Below are positions 24,551 to 33,203 of a stretch of 64,000 nt of DNA, piece after piece. The notes under the pieces were generated by a model that made no database searches, had not been told where the DNA came from, and saw only the letters and a list, made by a program, of their open reading frames with translations. The stretch spans positions 35,341-99,340 of the forward strand of contig CALUUJ010000006.1 of assembly GCA_944323935.1 (NCBI GenBank). The letters are read 5' to 3'. This DNA is from Candidatus Gastranaerophilales bacterium. Lineage in GTDB: Bacteria > Cyanobacteriota > Vampirovibrionia > Gastranaerophilales > Gastranaerophilaceae. Within the stretch, counting starts at the first letter, position 1, and every line of letters begins with the position of its first letter. The position numbers and the translations under genes were made by a program.

Positions 24551-26539
24551 ATGGCTGATATTTCAATAAGAAAAGCATCAGAAGGATTTATATCTGATAA
24601 TAGTGTATCTTCAAAATCACAGTTTGCAAGTCTTAAAAAAGAATATAATTCTTTTAAAAAGAAAGCAGCTAAATCAGATATGGCTAATTCTCCTGTTATG
24701 TGGGAGAAAGAATTGGAATTGCTACAGAAACTAAGTGAGTTAGCAAAAAAAGAAGCCTTGACTACTGAAAAAGAGTGGGTTGATGCAAAATTATCGGAAA
24801 TAACAAAAAAACTCTCAGCACAAGAAATAGCACCAAATGCATCTTATTATTCTCCTGCTTCTTTTAAAGGAGCGCCTGTGAAGAAAGGTATATCTGTTTC
24901 TTTTGAAAAAGCCGAACCTTTTAAAATATTGGATGCATATACAAAATCAGACGGAACAATAGATGAAAATATCAAGAAAATAGTTGGTTCATTTGCCCCA
25001 TCTGTTTTAGATGAATATAATTTGTCTTATTTATTGAAAAAATGCTGTAATGATGAAGGTGCTATTGATGATGATGTGGCTCAAACGATAGAAATCCTTG
25101 CTAGTGCATCAGTAAGTCCTGCAATAATACCTCAAATATTAGAATCGATAGAAGTTGAAGATCAATACGGTAAAAGAACTTTTGATTTATCAATGTGTGA
25201 TAGAATCTTCTCATTAAAAAAAGCAGGCTTTGATGATTCTGAAACTCTAAAATTTGTTAATTTCTTGAATTCAGGTTTTGAAGATCAATCCGCTATTGAA
25301 TCTCAAATTTGTAAAATGAAAAAATTCAATATATCGACAGATGCAATAATTAGTATTTTAAAAGCCTTAAGTGTTAAAAATGTTTCAACTTCGAAAAAAA
25401 TAGTATCTGATTCTGCTGTTAAGTCTATTGTCTCTTTAAAGAAAACTTTATCTGCTAAAAGAACAAATGAAAAACTGGAAAGAGAAAATCCTATAAATCA
25501 ACTTGGCGTTCTTACTGTTAATCTGGGCGATGACATAATGATTATGAAAGGTAATAAAATTACATATATTTCGCCTGTTGAGGGTAAATCTGTCCATGAT
25601 TTGAGAAAAGAATATGATGATATGATTGCTAAGCTGGAAGATGGCTTGTTGATTGAATATGCAAGAAGGTATAAAGATGCTAATGGAGAAATAGACTCTA
25701 AATATCTTCGTACAACAACAGTATTAAGAAATAATGGCATATCATATGACCAATTGATTGATATGACTGATTTTTGTGTTGATTCAGACGGAATTAATAA
25801 TGATAAACTAAATGCAATTATACAGATTAAGGCTTCAGGGGCTTTAGGTGTTGATATAATGTCAATATTATCAAGTGTTAAAAAACAACAGGACGGATTA
25901 TATAGTCCAGAAGATATTGGAAATGCATGTGATTTAAGTTCTGCCGTTATTGGTGGTAAAGAAGTAGCTGCTTTACTTCCTGAGGTTAGAAATAAAAAAG
26001 ATGTTAAAGAATTTTTTGTATATTTTTCTCAATTATTTGAAGATAAATCTAATTTATTAAAACTTCTACCATTAATAAAAGATGAGAAGGGTAATATTGA
26101 TAAAAATGCAATGGATGTTTTATATAATCTTGCAAATAATTTCTTAATATCATCAGAGTCGCCCATGTCAGAGTCAAAGTTTGTACAAACGGCTAATGAT
26201 ATTGTTTTTGCGGCAATGGATAAAGATGATATAAATGTTAATGATGAAGGTGCCGGTATTTGTTCTATAATGTGCCAAAGTGGTCATAATGCAAAAGAAA
26301 TATTATTAGTACTTGAAAAATGTAAAAATCCTGACGGTAAGATTGATGAAAAATTATCTGAAATACTATGGAATTTATGTTTGGGTAAAACTAATATTTC
26401 AGATATAGAATGTGTTATAAATTTCTGCAAAAAAAATACAGGAGAAATTGATTCTATAAGATCAGATAGCATAATCTCTTTATTTGAGAAAGGATATTCA
26501 AAAGAAGAAATAATTAATTATATTAAAAGCATATATTAG
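24551..26539 (+). CDS. Large protein with degenerate DxDGxID-type repeats, function unknown
   Basis: 662 residues, no signal peptide. A charged helical N-terminus leads to SPASFKGAP (101-109), then a series of degenerate units of about 35-45 residues. Each opens with a calcium-loop-like acidic motif (KSDGTIDEN, NDEGAIDDD, DANGEIDSK, DSDGINNDK, DEKGNIDKN, NPDGKIDEK) followed by a helix with Leu/Ile spacing and often a GxxxxxI turn. The acidic loops resemble EF-hand or dockerin-type sites, but paired helices are not obvious. Cysteines are scattered. The upstream GTG at 24524 is in frame; I chose ATG 24551 because AAAGGTG precedes it. It ends 4 bases inside the convergent YdjC gene. Probably lineage-specific. 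Confidence 0.75.
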   Translation: MADISIRKASEGFISDNSVSSKSQFASLKKEYNSFKKKAAKSDMANSPVMWEKELELLQKLSELAKKEALTTEKEWVDAKLSEITKKLSAQEIAPNASYYSPASFKGAPVKKGISVSFEKAEPFKILDAYTKSDGTIDENIKKIVGSFAPSVLDEYNLSYLLKKCCNDEGAIDDDVAQTIEILASASVSPAIIPQILESIEVEDQYGKRTFDLSMCDRIFSLKKAGFDDSETLKFVNFLNSGFEDQSAIESQICKMKKFNISTDAIISILKALSVKNVSTSKKIVSDSAVKSIVSLKKTLSAKRTNEKLERENPINQLGVLTVNLGDDIMIMKGNKITYISPVEGKSVHDLRKEYDDMIAKLEDGLLIEYARRYKDANGEIDSKYLRTTTVLRNNGISYDQLIDMTDFCVDSDGINNDKLNAIIQIKASGALGVDIMSILSSVKKQQDGLYSPEDIGNACDLSSAVIGGKEVAALLPEVRNKKDVKEFFVYFSQLFEDKSNLLKLLPLIKDEKGNIDKNAMDVLYNLANNFLISSESPMSESKFVQTANDIVFAAMDKDDINVNDEGAGICSIMCQSGHNAKEILLVLEKCKNPDGKIDEKLSEILWNLCLGKTNISDIECVINFCKKNTGEIDSIRSDSIISLFEKGYSKEEIINYIKSIY

Positions 26540-27360
26540 TTTTCATAATATTTTGTGAATACGAAACCTAAATTTTCAATTTCTTTTTTTAAATTTGGAT
26601 TTTGTGTTATTAAAAATTCTCTGTAGTTATTTTTTTTAAACTTATTTGTTGTTGGATGGAATATTATTTCAGTTAACGAATTTTCAGTGTTAATTGATCT
26701 CAAACCGTTTAAGATGGTATCTCTATTCATCATTCCTGTATATAGAATGCCGATGAAATAGTCATTCGTATAAGAGTCTGTATTTATTAAAGTCTTTATA
26801 TTAATACTTGTATAATAATTCAAAAGAATATTCTTTATTATATTTATAGGAAATTTAATACAGAGTGATTTTGATATTACAAAATATGGTATTTCCTTCT
26901 GGCTTCTTATGTATCTTATGTTGTACTCTTTTGCTAACTTTACTGTTATATTGAAAATTTCAGGAATTGCATGGACATGCATATGAGAATCTATATGAGA
27001 AATATTATGGAATGGCAAAATTCTTTCTATTTGAGCTCTAAACTCATTTTCTATGTCTATTAAAAACTTTGAATATTTAGATTTTTTTATGAGTTGTAAA
27101 TAGTTGTTATTAAAATAACCTTTGTTATCACATAATAGAGGTGATTTCGTAATACTTTTTCCTTCTACAATATTAAAATGAAAGCCTAAATCAATATCAT
27201 TAATTTGAGGTAAAATTTCATTTTTTGCTTGGTCAAATCCATTCATGTTAGTTAGCATGCTGCAAGAGGTTATTAATTCGCTCTTATATCCAAGTTTTAT
27301 TGCCTCATTATTTTCTTTTGAATAACCAAAGTCATCTGCGTTGATAATTACTTTTTTCAT
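26536..27360 (-). CDS. YdjC/ChbG-family carbohydrate deacetylase
   Basis: About 274 residues from ATG 27360. KKVIINADDFGYS at the N-terminus carries the metal-binding Asp pair; DIDLGFHFNIVEG and HIDSHMHVHAIPEI supply the histidine ligands of the family. ChbG-type enzymes remove acetyl groups from N-acetylated oligosaccharides or lipid-linked sugars. The frame continues 16 codons upstream, but the family N-terminus fits ATG 27360 (or 27366). No clear ribosome site. It is divergent from a GT2 polyprenyl-phosphate glycosyltransferase, and such pairs are common in lipid-linked sugar modification, so that role is plausible. Confidence 0.82.
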   Translation of the reverse strand: MKKVIINADDFGYSKENNEAIKLGYKSELITSCSMLTNMNGFDQAKNEILPQINDIDLGFHFNIVEGKSITKSPLLCDNKGYFNNNYLQLIKKSKYSKFLIDIENEFRAQIERILPFHNISHIDSHMHVHAIPEIFNITVKLAKEYNIRYIRSQKEIPYFVISKSLCIKFPINIIKNILLNYYTSINIKTLINTDSYTNDYFIGILYTGMMNRDTILNGLRSINTENSLTEIIFHPTTNKFKKNNYREFLITQNPNLKKEIENLGFVFTKYYEN

Positions 27361-27426
27361 TTGCATATTGTCCGAATATATTTTATTATTTTCATATGAT
27401 TTTAACACAATAAGGTTTTGTTTTAT

Positions 27427-28254
27427 ATGAGTTTGCCTATTCTAGCAATAGTAGTACCTTGTCTGAATGAGGAAGAATGCATTGCATCAACCATTCTAAG
27501 GCTTCTTGAAATACTTTTTGATTTAGAATCTAAAGGAGAAATAGATAAGGAAAGTTTTGTATTTTTTGTTAATGATGGAAGTTCTGATTCTACATGGAAT
27601 ATAATAGAAAAATATAATAAGGAAACAAACGGGAAAATAAAAGGAATAAGTTTTAGTCGTAATTTCGGAAATCAAAAAGCTATATTGGCTGGATTGTTTG
27701 AAGCTTCAAGTTATAATGCAGATTGTTTTATTTCTATAGATGCAGATTTGCAGCAAGATGAAACCAAAATATCAGAGTTTGTAAAAAAGTATAAAAAAGG
27801 TTCTCAAATTGTTGCTGGAATAAGAAATGATAGGAACGCAGATGGTATCTTTAAAAAATATACAGCATTGACATTTTATAAAATAATGAATTTACTTGGC
27901 GTAAAAATAAAAGTAAATCATTCTGATTATAGGCTTGTAAGTAAACAAGTAGTCGACGCATTAAAAAAGTTTCCTGAAACTAATCTTTTTTTACGAGGAA
28001 TTTTTAATGATTTGGGATTTAACAAAGATTATGTTTATTTTGATGTAAAGGCAAGGAAAGCCGGCAAAACTAAATTTACGCCAATGTCACTGCTGTCACT
28101 GGCAATTAGCGGAATTACATCTTTTAGTATTGTTCCTTTGCGAATAGTTACCTTTATAGGATTTGTGATGTCTTTTGGAAGTTTTATATTGGGTATTAGT
28201 GCTTTTATAGACAAGTTAATAAGACATAATGCAGTTCTGGCTGGGCAACTATAG
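27427..28254 (+). CDS. GT2 polyprenyl-phosphate glycosyltransferase (DPM1/ArnC-like), truncated by a frameshift
   Basis: 275 residues in the intact part. The GT-A domain has VVPCLNEEE (nucleotide-sugar binding), FVNDGSSDST, FSRNFGNQKA and the DxD-like SIDADLQQD. It moves a sugar from a nucleotide donor to undecaprenyl phosphate on the cytoplasmic face. Two membrane helices should follow; the first is present, but the frame ends soon after, at GQL. The missing C-terminus is encoded directly downstream in the -1 frame, so one base appears lost near 28236-28240. Start chosen at ATG 27427; a TTG at 27418 is also possible. Confidence 0.85.
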   Translation: MSLPILAIVVPCLNEEECIASTILRLLEILFDLESKGEIDKESFVFFVNDGSSDSTWNIIEKYNKETNGKIKGISFSRNFGNQKAILAGLFEASSYNADCFISIDADLQQDETKISEFVKKYKKGSQIVAGIRNDRNADGIFKKYTALTFYKIMNLLGVKIKVNHSDYRLVSKQVVDALKKFPETNLFLRGIFNDLGFNKDYVYFDVKARKAGKTKFTPMSLLSLAISGITSFSIVPLRIVTFIGFVMSFGSFILGISAFIDKLIRHNAVLAGQL

Positions 28255-28382
28255 TTGTTGCAATAGGTTTTATAAGCGGAGTTCAGATATTATGCATGGG
28301 AATAATAGCAGAATATCTCGGACAATTATTTCAAGAGGTCAAAGCAAGACCTAGGTATATAATAGAAAAAAAAGTTAGCTAA
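28239..28382 (+). pseudogene. Displaced C-terminal part of the GT2 gene (one-base frameshift)
   Basis: Read from GGC at 28239, this frame encodes a membrane helix beginning GWATIVVAIGF, then the family's GIIAEYLGQLF and KARPRYIIEKKVS tail, ending TAA 28380-28382. These are the conserved final segments of DPM1/ArnC-type glycosyltransferases. Restoring one base around 28236-28240 (for example a Val-Pro-Gly-Trp codon series) rejoins it to the upstream gene. Confidence 0.88.
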
Positions 28383-28533
28383 TATTATTTTCCTCTTCAA
28401 TCCAAACATAAGTTTTTGGTAATATTGATGCAAAAGGATTATTTATGTCTTTGTGGTTGATTGGATTGGATATAAAAGAATTAATATTATTTATTTTTTG
28501 CATTATATTATAAAAGTAATTACATATATTCAT
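28375..28533 (-). CDS. Possible small protein (52 residues)
   Basis: ORF with ATG at 28531-28533 and stop at 28375-28377, overlapping the restored 3' end of the GT2 gene by 8 bases. The product starts MNICNYFYNI and ends YVWIEEENNIS, with balanced composition that looks coding rather than random. No strong ribosome site and no family recognised. It fills an otherwise empty gap; low certainty. Confidence 0.35.
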   Translation of the reverse strand: MNICNYFYNIMQKINNINSFISNPINHKDINNPFASILPKTYVWIEEENNIS

Positions 28534-28605
28534 ATTTTGATTCCAACTATTTCTTTTTAATTATAGTTTGTTGTTCAAAAAAAAATAATCTACAAAATAT
28601 TAATC

Positions 28606-28635
28606 TTGTACTGAAATATAGTACTATTGTATAAT
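28606..28635 (+). promoter_or_regulatory. Promoter immediately at the receiver gene start
   Basis: TTGTAC (28606-28611), an 18-base spacer and a perfect TATAAT (28630-28635). The expected start of transcription coincides with the ATG at 28642, suggesting a leaderless mRNA. Confidence 0.4.
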
Positions 28636-28641
28636 ATGCGT

Positions 28642-29058
28642 ATGAATAAAAAAATATTAATAGTAGATGATACAAAAGCTTGGTTGTTATTTCATGAAGA
28701 ATTAATAAATCATCTGTACGGTGAAACATTTGAAATTACGACTGCCGGTTCTGCGTCTGAAGCAATGAAAATAATAAAACAGAGCAAAAATGAACCATTT
28801 TCTCTCATAATAACAGATTTGCAGATGGAAACGGATTATGAACCAAAATTGGCAGGTGAGTGGCTTGTTGAACAGGTGCAAAAAATCAGTGCGTACTCTT
28901 CATCAAAAATTATTGTTGTTTCTGCTATGTATAGTATTGAAAATATAGCTAAAAGGTTGAATGTAGAGTGTATATCGAAAACAATGTTGATTCGTAATAA
29001 ACTGTTGATGAAATTTATGTTAGAGAAGTTGATGCCCTTCTTAAAGAATTTTAATTGA
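28642..29058 (+). CDS. Stand-alone response-regulator receiver domain protein
   Basis: 138 residues, a single receiver domain: ILIVDDTKAW gives the acidic pair (about D9-D10), LIITDLQME the phosphoacceptor aspartate (about D59), VVSAM the switch Ser, and SKT the conserved Lys (about 113). No output domain, as in CheY-like proteins. The loop after the phosphoacceptor (ETDYEPKLAGEW) is longer than usual. Possible starts are TTG 28627, ATG 28636 and ATG 28642; I chose 28642 because a TATAAT ends at 28635. No partner kinase is adjacent. Confidence 0.85.
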   Translation: MNKKILIVDDTKAWLLFHEELINHLYGETFEITTAGSASEAMKIIKQSKNEPFSLIITDLQMETDYEPKLAGEWLVEQVQKISAYSSSKIIVVSAMYSIENIAKRLNVECISKTMLIRNKLLMKFMLEKLMPFLKNFN

Positions 29059-29114
29059 TTTCATATTGTTTTGAATTTAAATAAAATTTTGTTTGTGTTA
29101 GTATAAATTTGATT

Positions 29115-29861
29115 ATGGTTAATTTGGACATGTCGAAATATACTATAGTAACACTTGAGGAAGTACATTCAACAAATAGTTATGCACTTGAGTATTTGCA
29201 ATCTTTTGAAGATGGAACAGTGCTTTATACTACTCATCAAACATCCGGTCGAGGCAGATATAATAGAAAATGGATATATGATGATACTGAAAATCTATAT
29301 ATGTCTATTGTTCTTAAACCAGAAAAAAAATCTTTTCCTTTCCCGAATTTAACACAATATTTATCTGTAATATTATGCAAAGTGCTGGAAGAAAATTTTG
29401 GAATTAATCCCAGTATTAAATGGCCAAATGATATTTTAGTGGATGGGGCAAAAATATCTGGAATTTTGGCTGAAACCGATATGTCAAATAATAAAATTGA
29501 TGGAGTTGTACTTGGGCTCGGTTTGAATGTTAACTTGAAACAAGAAACCATAGATAAAATTGATCAAAAGGCTACATCAATTTTTGTTTTGAAAAACAAA
29601 AATTATGATATAGAAAATATTGTAAAAATGATTTGTGAAGAATTCTTTTTTGAATATGAAAAGTTTATTGATTCAGGCTTTGGTTATATCAAAGAAGAAT
29701 ATATAAAAAGATGTAATTTCTTAGGTCAAAAAATTTCTATAAGAGAAGCGGAAGAAATAAGAAATTATTATGCAAAATCAATAGATAATGATGGTCTATT
29801 GGTAGTATTAGATGAGCAAAATAACGAATGTAGGATAATAACAGGAGATGTGTTATGTTAA
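29115..29861 (+). CDS. birA: Biotin-protein ligase (group I BirA)
   Basis: About 248 residues without a DNA-binding domain, so catalytic only. The biotin/AMP-binding motif is GRGRYNRKWIYD (about 45-56), followed by IKWPNDILVDGAKISGIL and a C-terminal SH3-like domain. It activates biotin and attaches it to the lysine of biotin carrier domains. The stop overlaps the start of oadG, so it is co-translated with the oxaloacetate decarboxylase, whose alpha subunit (biotin at K568) is its obvious target. Start uncertain: ATG 29115 or 29130. Confidence 0.93.
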   Translation: MVNLDMSKYTIVTLEEVHSTNSYALEYLQSFEDGTVLYTTHQTSGRGRYNRKWIYDDTENLYMSIVLKPEKKSFPFPNLTQYLSVILCKVLEENFGINPSIKWPNDILVDGAKISGILAETDMSNNKIDGVVLGLGLNVNLKQETIDKIDQKATSIFVLKNKNYDIENIVKMICEEFFFEYEKFIDSGFGYIKEEYIKRCNFLGQKISIREAEEIRNYYAKSIDNDGLLVVLDEQNNECRIITGDVLC

Positions 29862-30073
29862 ATGAAGGTTTAGCAACAATGGCTGTTGGAATGGGAACCG
29901 TATTTGGTTTCTTAATAATACTTTGGGCTGTTGTTTGTTTTTTGGGAATGGTTGTTAGTTATTTAAACAAGCTGTTCCCAGCGGAAATACAGGCTGTTAA
30001 AACAGCAGTAAAAGCTGTTGCTGGTGATTTAGAAGTGGCAATAGCTGTTGCTGCTGCTAAATTAAGAAAATAA
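29855..30073 (+). CDS. oadG: Oxaloacetate decarboxylase gamma subunit
   Basis: 72 residues with one N-terminal membrane helix (about 10-35) and an Ala/Val/Lys-rich C-terminus. Matches OadG in size, topology and position ahead of oadA and oadB. The gamma subunit holds the alpha and beta subunits together. AGGAG lies 8 bases before the ATG. It overlaps birA by 7 bases. Confidence 0.82.
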   Translation: MLNEGLATMAVGMGTVFGFLIILWAVVCFLGMVVSYLNKLFPAEIQAVKTAVKAVAGDLEVAIAVAAAKLRK

Positions 30074-30104
30074 TTGTAAGATAGACACATAAGAGGGAAA
30101 AAAT

Positions 30105-31913
30105 ATGGCAAAAAAACTTATTAAAGTTATGGATACATCTTTTAGAGATGGATTTCAATCAATTTATGGTGCTAAAGTTTTAGTAGATGACTTTATTCCT
30201 GCACTTCAAGCTGCTGTAAATGCAGGAATTAAACATTTTGAAACTGCTGGTGGTGCTAGATTTCAAGCTCCAATATTCTTCTGCAATGAAAATGCATTTG
30301 AAACTATGGATAAAATCAGAGCTGCTGTTGGTCCTGATGTAAAATTACAATCACTTTCTCGTGGAGTTAACGTTGTAGGTTTGAATTCTCAACCAAGAGA
30401 TGTTATTGATTTACACGCAAAAATGTTTGCAAAACACGGTGTAAATGTAATAAGAAACTTTGATGCATTGAATGATGTTAATAACTTAATTGATTCTGCA
30501 AACAGCATTAAAAAACACGGCTTGCAACATGAAGTTACTATTACAATGATGGAATTACCTTTTGGTTGTGAAGGTGCTCATGATGTAGCTTTCTATGAAA
30601 AAGTTTTAAGAAACATATTAAATTCAGGATTGCCGTTTGATTCATTAGCATTTAAAGATGCATCAGGTACTTCAAATCCAAGAAAAGTATATGAAACTGT
30701 AAAAATGGCTCGTGAAATATTAGGGGAAAACTTCCATATCAGATTCCATTCACACGAAACGGCAGGTACTGGTTTAGCTGCCTATTTGGCTGCATTAGAC
30801 GGTGGTGCTGACGGTATTGACTTGGCTATGAAACCTGTTTCAGGCGGTACAGGACAACCTGATATTATTTCTATGTGGCATGCTCTAAAAGGTACCGATT
30901 ATGACTTGGGTATTGACATAAAGAAGGTTATGGAAACAGAAGAAATCTTTAAAGAATGTATGAAAGATTATCCTTTGGATCCTATTTCTTTAGCAGTTAA
31001 CCCAATTTTGATTCAAGCTCCATTACCGGGTGGTGCAACTGCCACTACTGTAAATCAGTTAAAAGATATGGGTATGCTTGATAAATTCCCTGCTCTTATT
31101 GCAGCTATGAAAGAATGTGTTGAAAGAGGCGGTTACGCGACTTCAGTAACACCTGTTTCTCAGTTCTATGCACAACAAGCATTCTTGAATGCAGTTCAAG
31201 GACCTTGGGTACAGGCAAATCCCGGTTACGCAAAAATGTTGTTAGGTTATTTTGGTAAAACTCCTTGCGAACCTGATCCTGAATTAGTTAAATGGGCCAG
31301 TGAAAAATTAAATATGCAACCAACTACTGAAAAAGTTGTTGACTTGAATGAAAAAGATCCAGAAAAAGGATTAAAAGCTGCTGAAAAAAGATTAGTAGCT
31401 GCAGGTCTTCCTGTTACGGATGAAAATCTGTTTATTGCTGCTGCTTGTAAAGACGGAAATGTTGATAAAGGTATAGATTTCTTATTGGGTAAAGGTCAAG
31501 TTTCCGTTAATAAAACTGCTGCAAAAGTACAAGCTTCAGCACCTGCTGCAGGTTCTTCTGATGGTTGTACAGTTACTGTTAACGGTAAAAAATATGCTGT
31601 TAAATTCCAAAATGGTAAAGCAGTTGTTAATGGTAAAGAATATAATGTTGACGTTAAAGATGGTATTGAAGAAGTATCTTCTGCTTCTGCAAGTGGTGAA
31701 GGTACTGAAGTTAAAGCTCCAATGCCGGGCGCTGTGTTAAGAGTTCTAAAATCAGTCGGTGATACTGTAGAAGAAAATGAAGAAATTTTGGTTATTGAAG
31801 CTATGAAAATGGAAACTCCTATTAAAGCTCCTGTTGCCGGAACTATAACTTCATTGGCAGTTGCTCAAAATGATAAAATTTCTACAGGTCAAGTATTGGC
31901 AACAGTAGGTTAG
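30105..31913 (+). CDS. oadA: Oxaloacetate decarboxylase alpha subunit (biotin carboxyltransferase)
   Basis: 602 residues. The N-terminal TIM barrel starts MDTSFRDGFQS (about 9-19), with metal-binding HSHETAGTG near 220-230. The conserved PYC/OADA domain follows (about 290-460). Then an Ala-rich hinge and a biotinyl domain with EAMKMETPI, biotinylated at K568. It transfers CO2 from oxaloacetate to biotin, giving pyruvate; the beta subunit decarboxylates biotin and exports Na+. SD GAGGG precedes the ATG. A pyruvate or methylmalonyl family member cannot be excluded, but the OadG and OadB neighbours support oxaloacetate. Confidence 0.93.
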   Translation: MAKKLIKVMDTSFRDGFQSIYGAKVLVDDFIPALQAAVNAGIKHFETAGGARFQAPIFFCNENAFETMDKIRAAVGPDVKLQSLSRGVNVVGLNSQPRDVIDLHAKMFAKHGVNVIRNFDALNDVNNLIDSANSIKKHGLQHEVTITMMELPFGCEGAHDVAFYEKVLRNILNSGLPFDSLAFKDASGTSNPRKVYETVKMAREILGENFHIRFHSHETAGTGLAAYLAALDGGADGIDLAMKPVSGGTGQPDIISMWHALKGTDYDLGIDIKKVMETEEIFKECMKDYPLDPISLAVNPILIQAPLPGGATATTVNQLKDMGMLDKFPALIAAMKECVERGGYATSVTPVSQFYAQQAFLNAVQGPWVQANPGYAKMLLGYFGKTPCEPDPELVKWASEKLNMQPTTEKVVDLNEKDPEKGLKAAEKRLVAAGLPVTDENLFIAAACKDGNVDKGIDFLLGKGQVSVNKTAAKVQASAPAAGSSDGCTVTVNGKKYAVKFQNGKAVVNGKEYNVDVKDGIEEVSSASASGEGTEVKAPMPGAVLRVLKSVGDTVEENEEILVIEAMKMETPIKAPVAGTITSLAVAQNDKISTGQVLATVG

Positions 31914-31923
31914 GAGGTCTTAA

Positions 31924-33111
31924 ATGCAATTAATAGAAGGTTTAGAACAACTTTGGCAATCAACCGGTATTTATAGTTTTATTAAAACTGCTACTGAACA
32001 TGTAGACGGAACCTGTATTGATCAATTTTTGACTCACTTTGGTCAGCCTATAATGATTCTTATTTGTTGCTTCTTATTGTGGCTTGGAATCAAAAAACAG
32101 TTTGAACCATTACTATTGGTACCGATTGCTTTTGGTGGTTTATTATCAAATATTCCTATGCCATTGGGTGAAGAAATAGCAGGCCCAAATGGGTTTTTAG
32201 GTATAATCTTTGCTGCTGGTATTGATAAAGGGCTATTCCCATTGATTATATTTATGGGTGTAGGTGCAATGACAGATTTTGGTCCATTAATCGCTAATCC
32301 TAAAACTTTACTTTTAGGTGGTGCAGCACAATTTGGTATTTTTGGTGCTTTATTACTTGCTTTAGTTTTAGGTTTTGATATGCAAGCTGCTGGTTCAATT
32401 GGTATAATTGGCGGTGCTGATGGTCCTACATCTATATATGTAACAACAAAACTTAAACAAGAATTGTTAGGTTCAATAGCAGTTGCTGCATATTCTTATA
32501 TGGCTTTAGTTCCTGTTATTCAGCCGCCTATTATGAAATTATTAACTACTGAAGCTGAACGTAAAATTCAAATGACTCAGCTAAGAGAAGTTTCAAAAAG
32601 AGAAAAAATTGTATTCCCTATTGCAGTTCTAATTCTTTGTTTGATATTCTTACCGTCAGCTTGTCCTTTAGTTGGTGCTTTGACATTTGGTAATTTATGT
32701 AAAGAATGTGGTGTTGTAGATAGATTATCAGATACAATGCAAAATGCTTTAATTAATATCGTTACTATCTTCTTAGGATTGACTGTTGGTTCAAAATTGC
32801 AAGCAGATCATTTCTTAACAATTGAAACTTTGAAGATATTATTCTTAGGTATTGTTGCATTCTCATTAGCTACAGCAGCTGGGGTAATAATGGCGAAGAT
32901 AATGAATTTATTCTTAAAAGAAAAAATCAATCCGCTTATTGGTTCAGCAGGTGTATCTGCAGTACCAATGGCTGCACGTGTATCTAATAAATTAGGTTTA
33001 GAAGCAAATCCTCAAAACTTCTTATTGATGCACGCAATGGGTCCAAATGTTGCAGGTGTAATCGGTTCTGCAGTTGCTGCCGGTGTATTACTTGCTTTAA
33101 TCCCGCACTAA
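31924..33111 (+). CDS. oadB: Na+-pumping decarboxylase beta subunit
   Basis: 395 residues with nine or so membrane segments. Conserved [14 protein letters not shown] (about 160-173) contains the aspartate of the cation-binding region, and [23 protein letters not shown] is near the C-terminus. It couples decarboxylation of carboxybiotin to outward Na+ transport. Ten bases after oadA with AGGAGGT upstream. A perfect palindrome follows the stop. Confidence 0.93.
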   Translation: MQLIEGLEQLWQSTGIYSFIKTATEHVDGTCIDQFLTHFGQPIMILICCFLLWLGIKKQFEPLLLVPIAFGGLLSNIPMPLGEEIAGPNGFLGIIFAAGIDKGLFPLIIFMGVGAMTDFGPLIANPKTLLLGGAAQFGIFGALLLALVLGFDMQAAGSIGIIGGADGPTSIYVTTKLKQELLGSIAVAAYSYMALVPVIQPPIMKLLTTEAERKIQMTQLREVSKREKIVFPIAVLILCLIFLPSACPLVGALTFGNLCKECGVVDRLSDTMQNALINIVTIFLGLTVGSKLQADHFLTIETLKILFLGIVAFSLATAAGVIMAKIMNLFLKEKINPLIGSAGVSAVPMAARVSNKLGLEANPQNFLLMHAMGPNVAGVIGSAVAAGVLLALIPH

Positions 33112-33120
33112 AAAATAGTT

Positions 33121-33150
33121 TTCTCGGAGGTTTAAACCTCCGAGAATTTT
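33121..33150 (+). terminator. Terminator between oadB and pckA
   Basis: A perfect 26-base palindrome (33121-33146) with TTCTCGGAGG arms, followed by TTTT. It separates the decarboxylase operon from pckA or attenuates read-through. Confidence 0.75.
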
Positions 33151-33203
33151 AAATAAAATTAAAGGTTGTAAAAATATATACTCAAGTGAAAGGAGAAAAG
33201 AGA

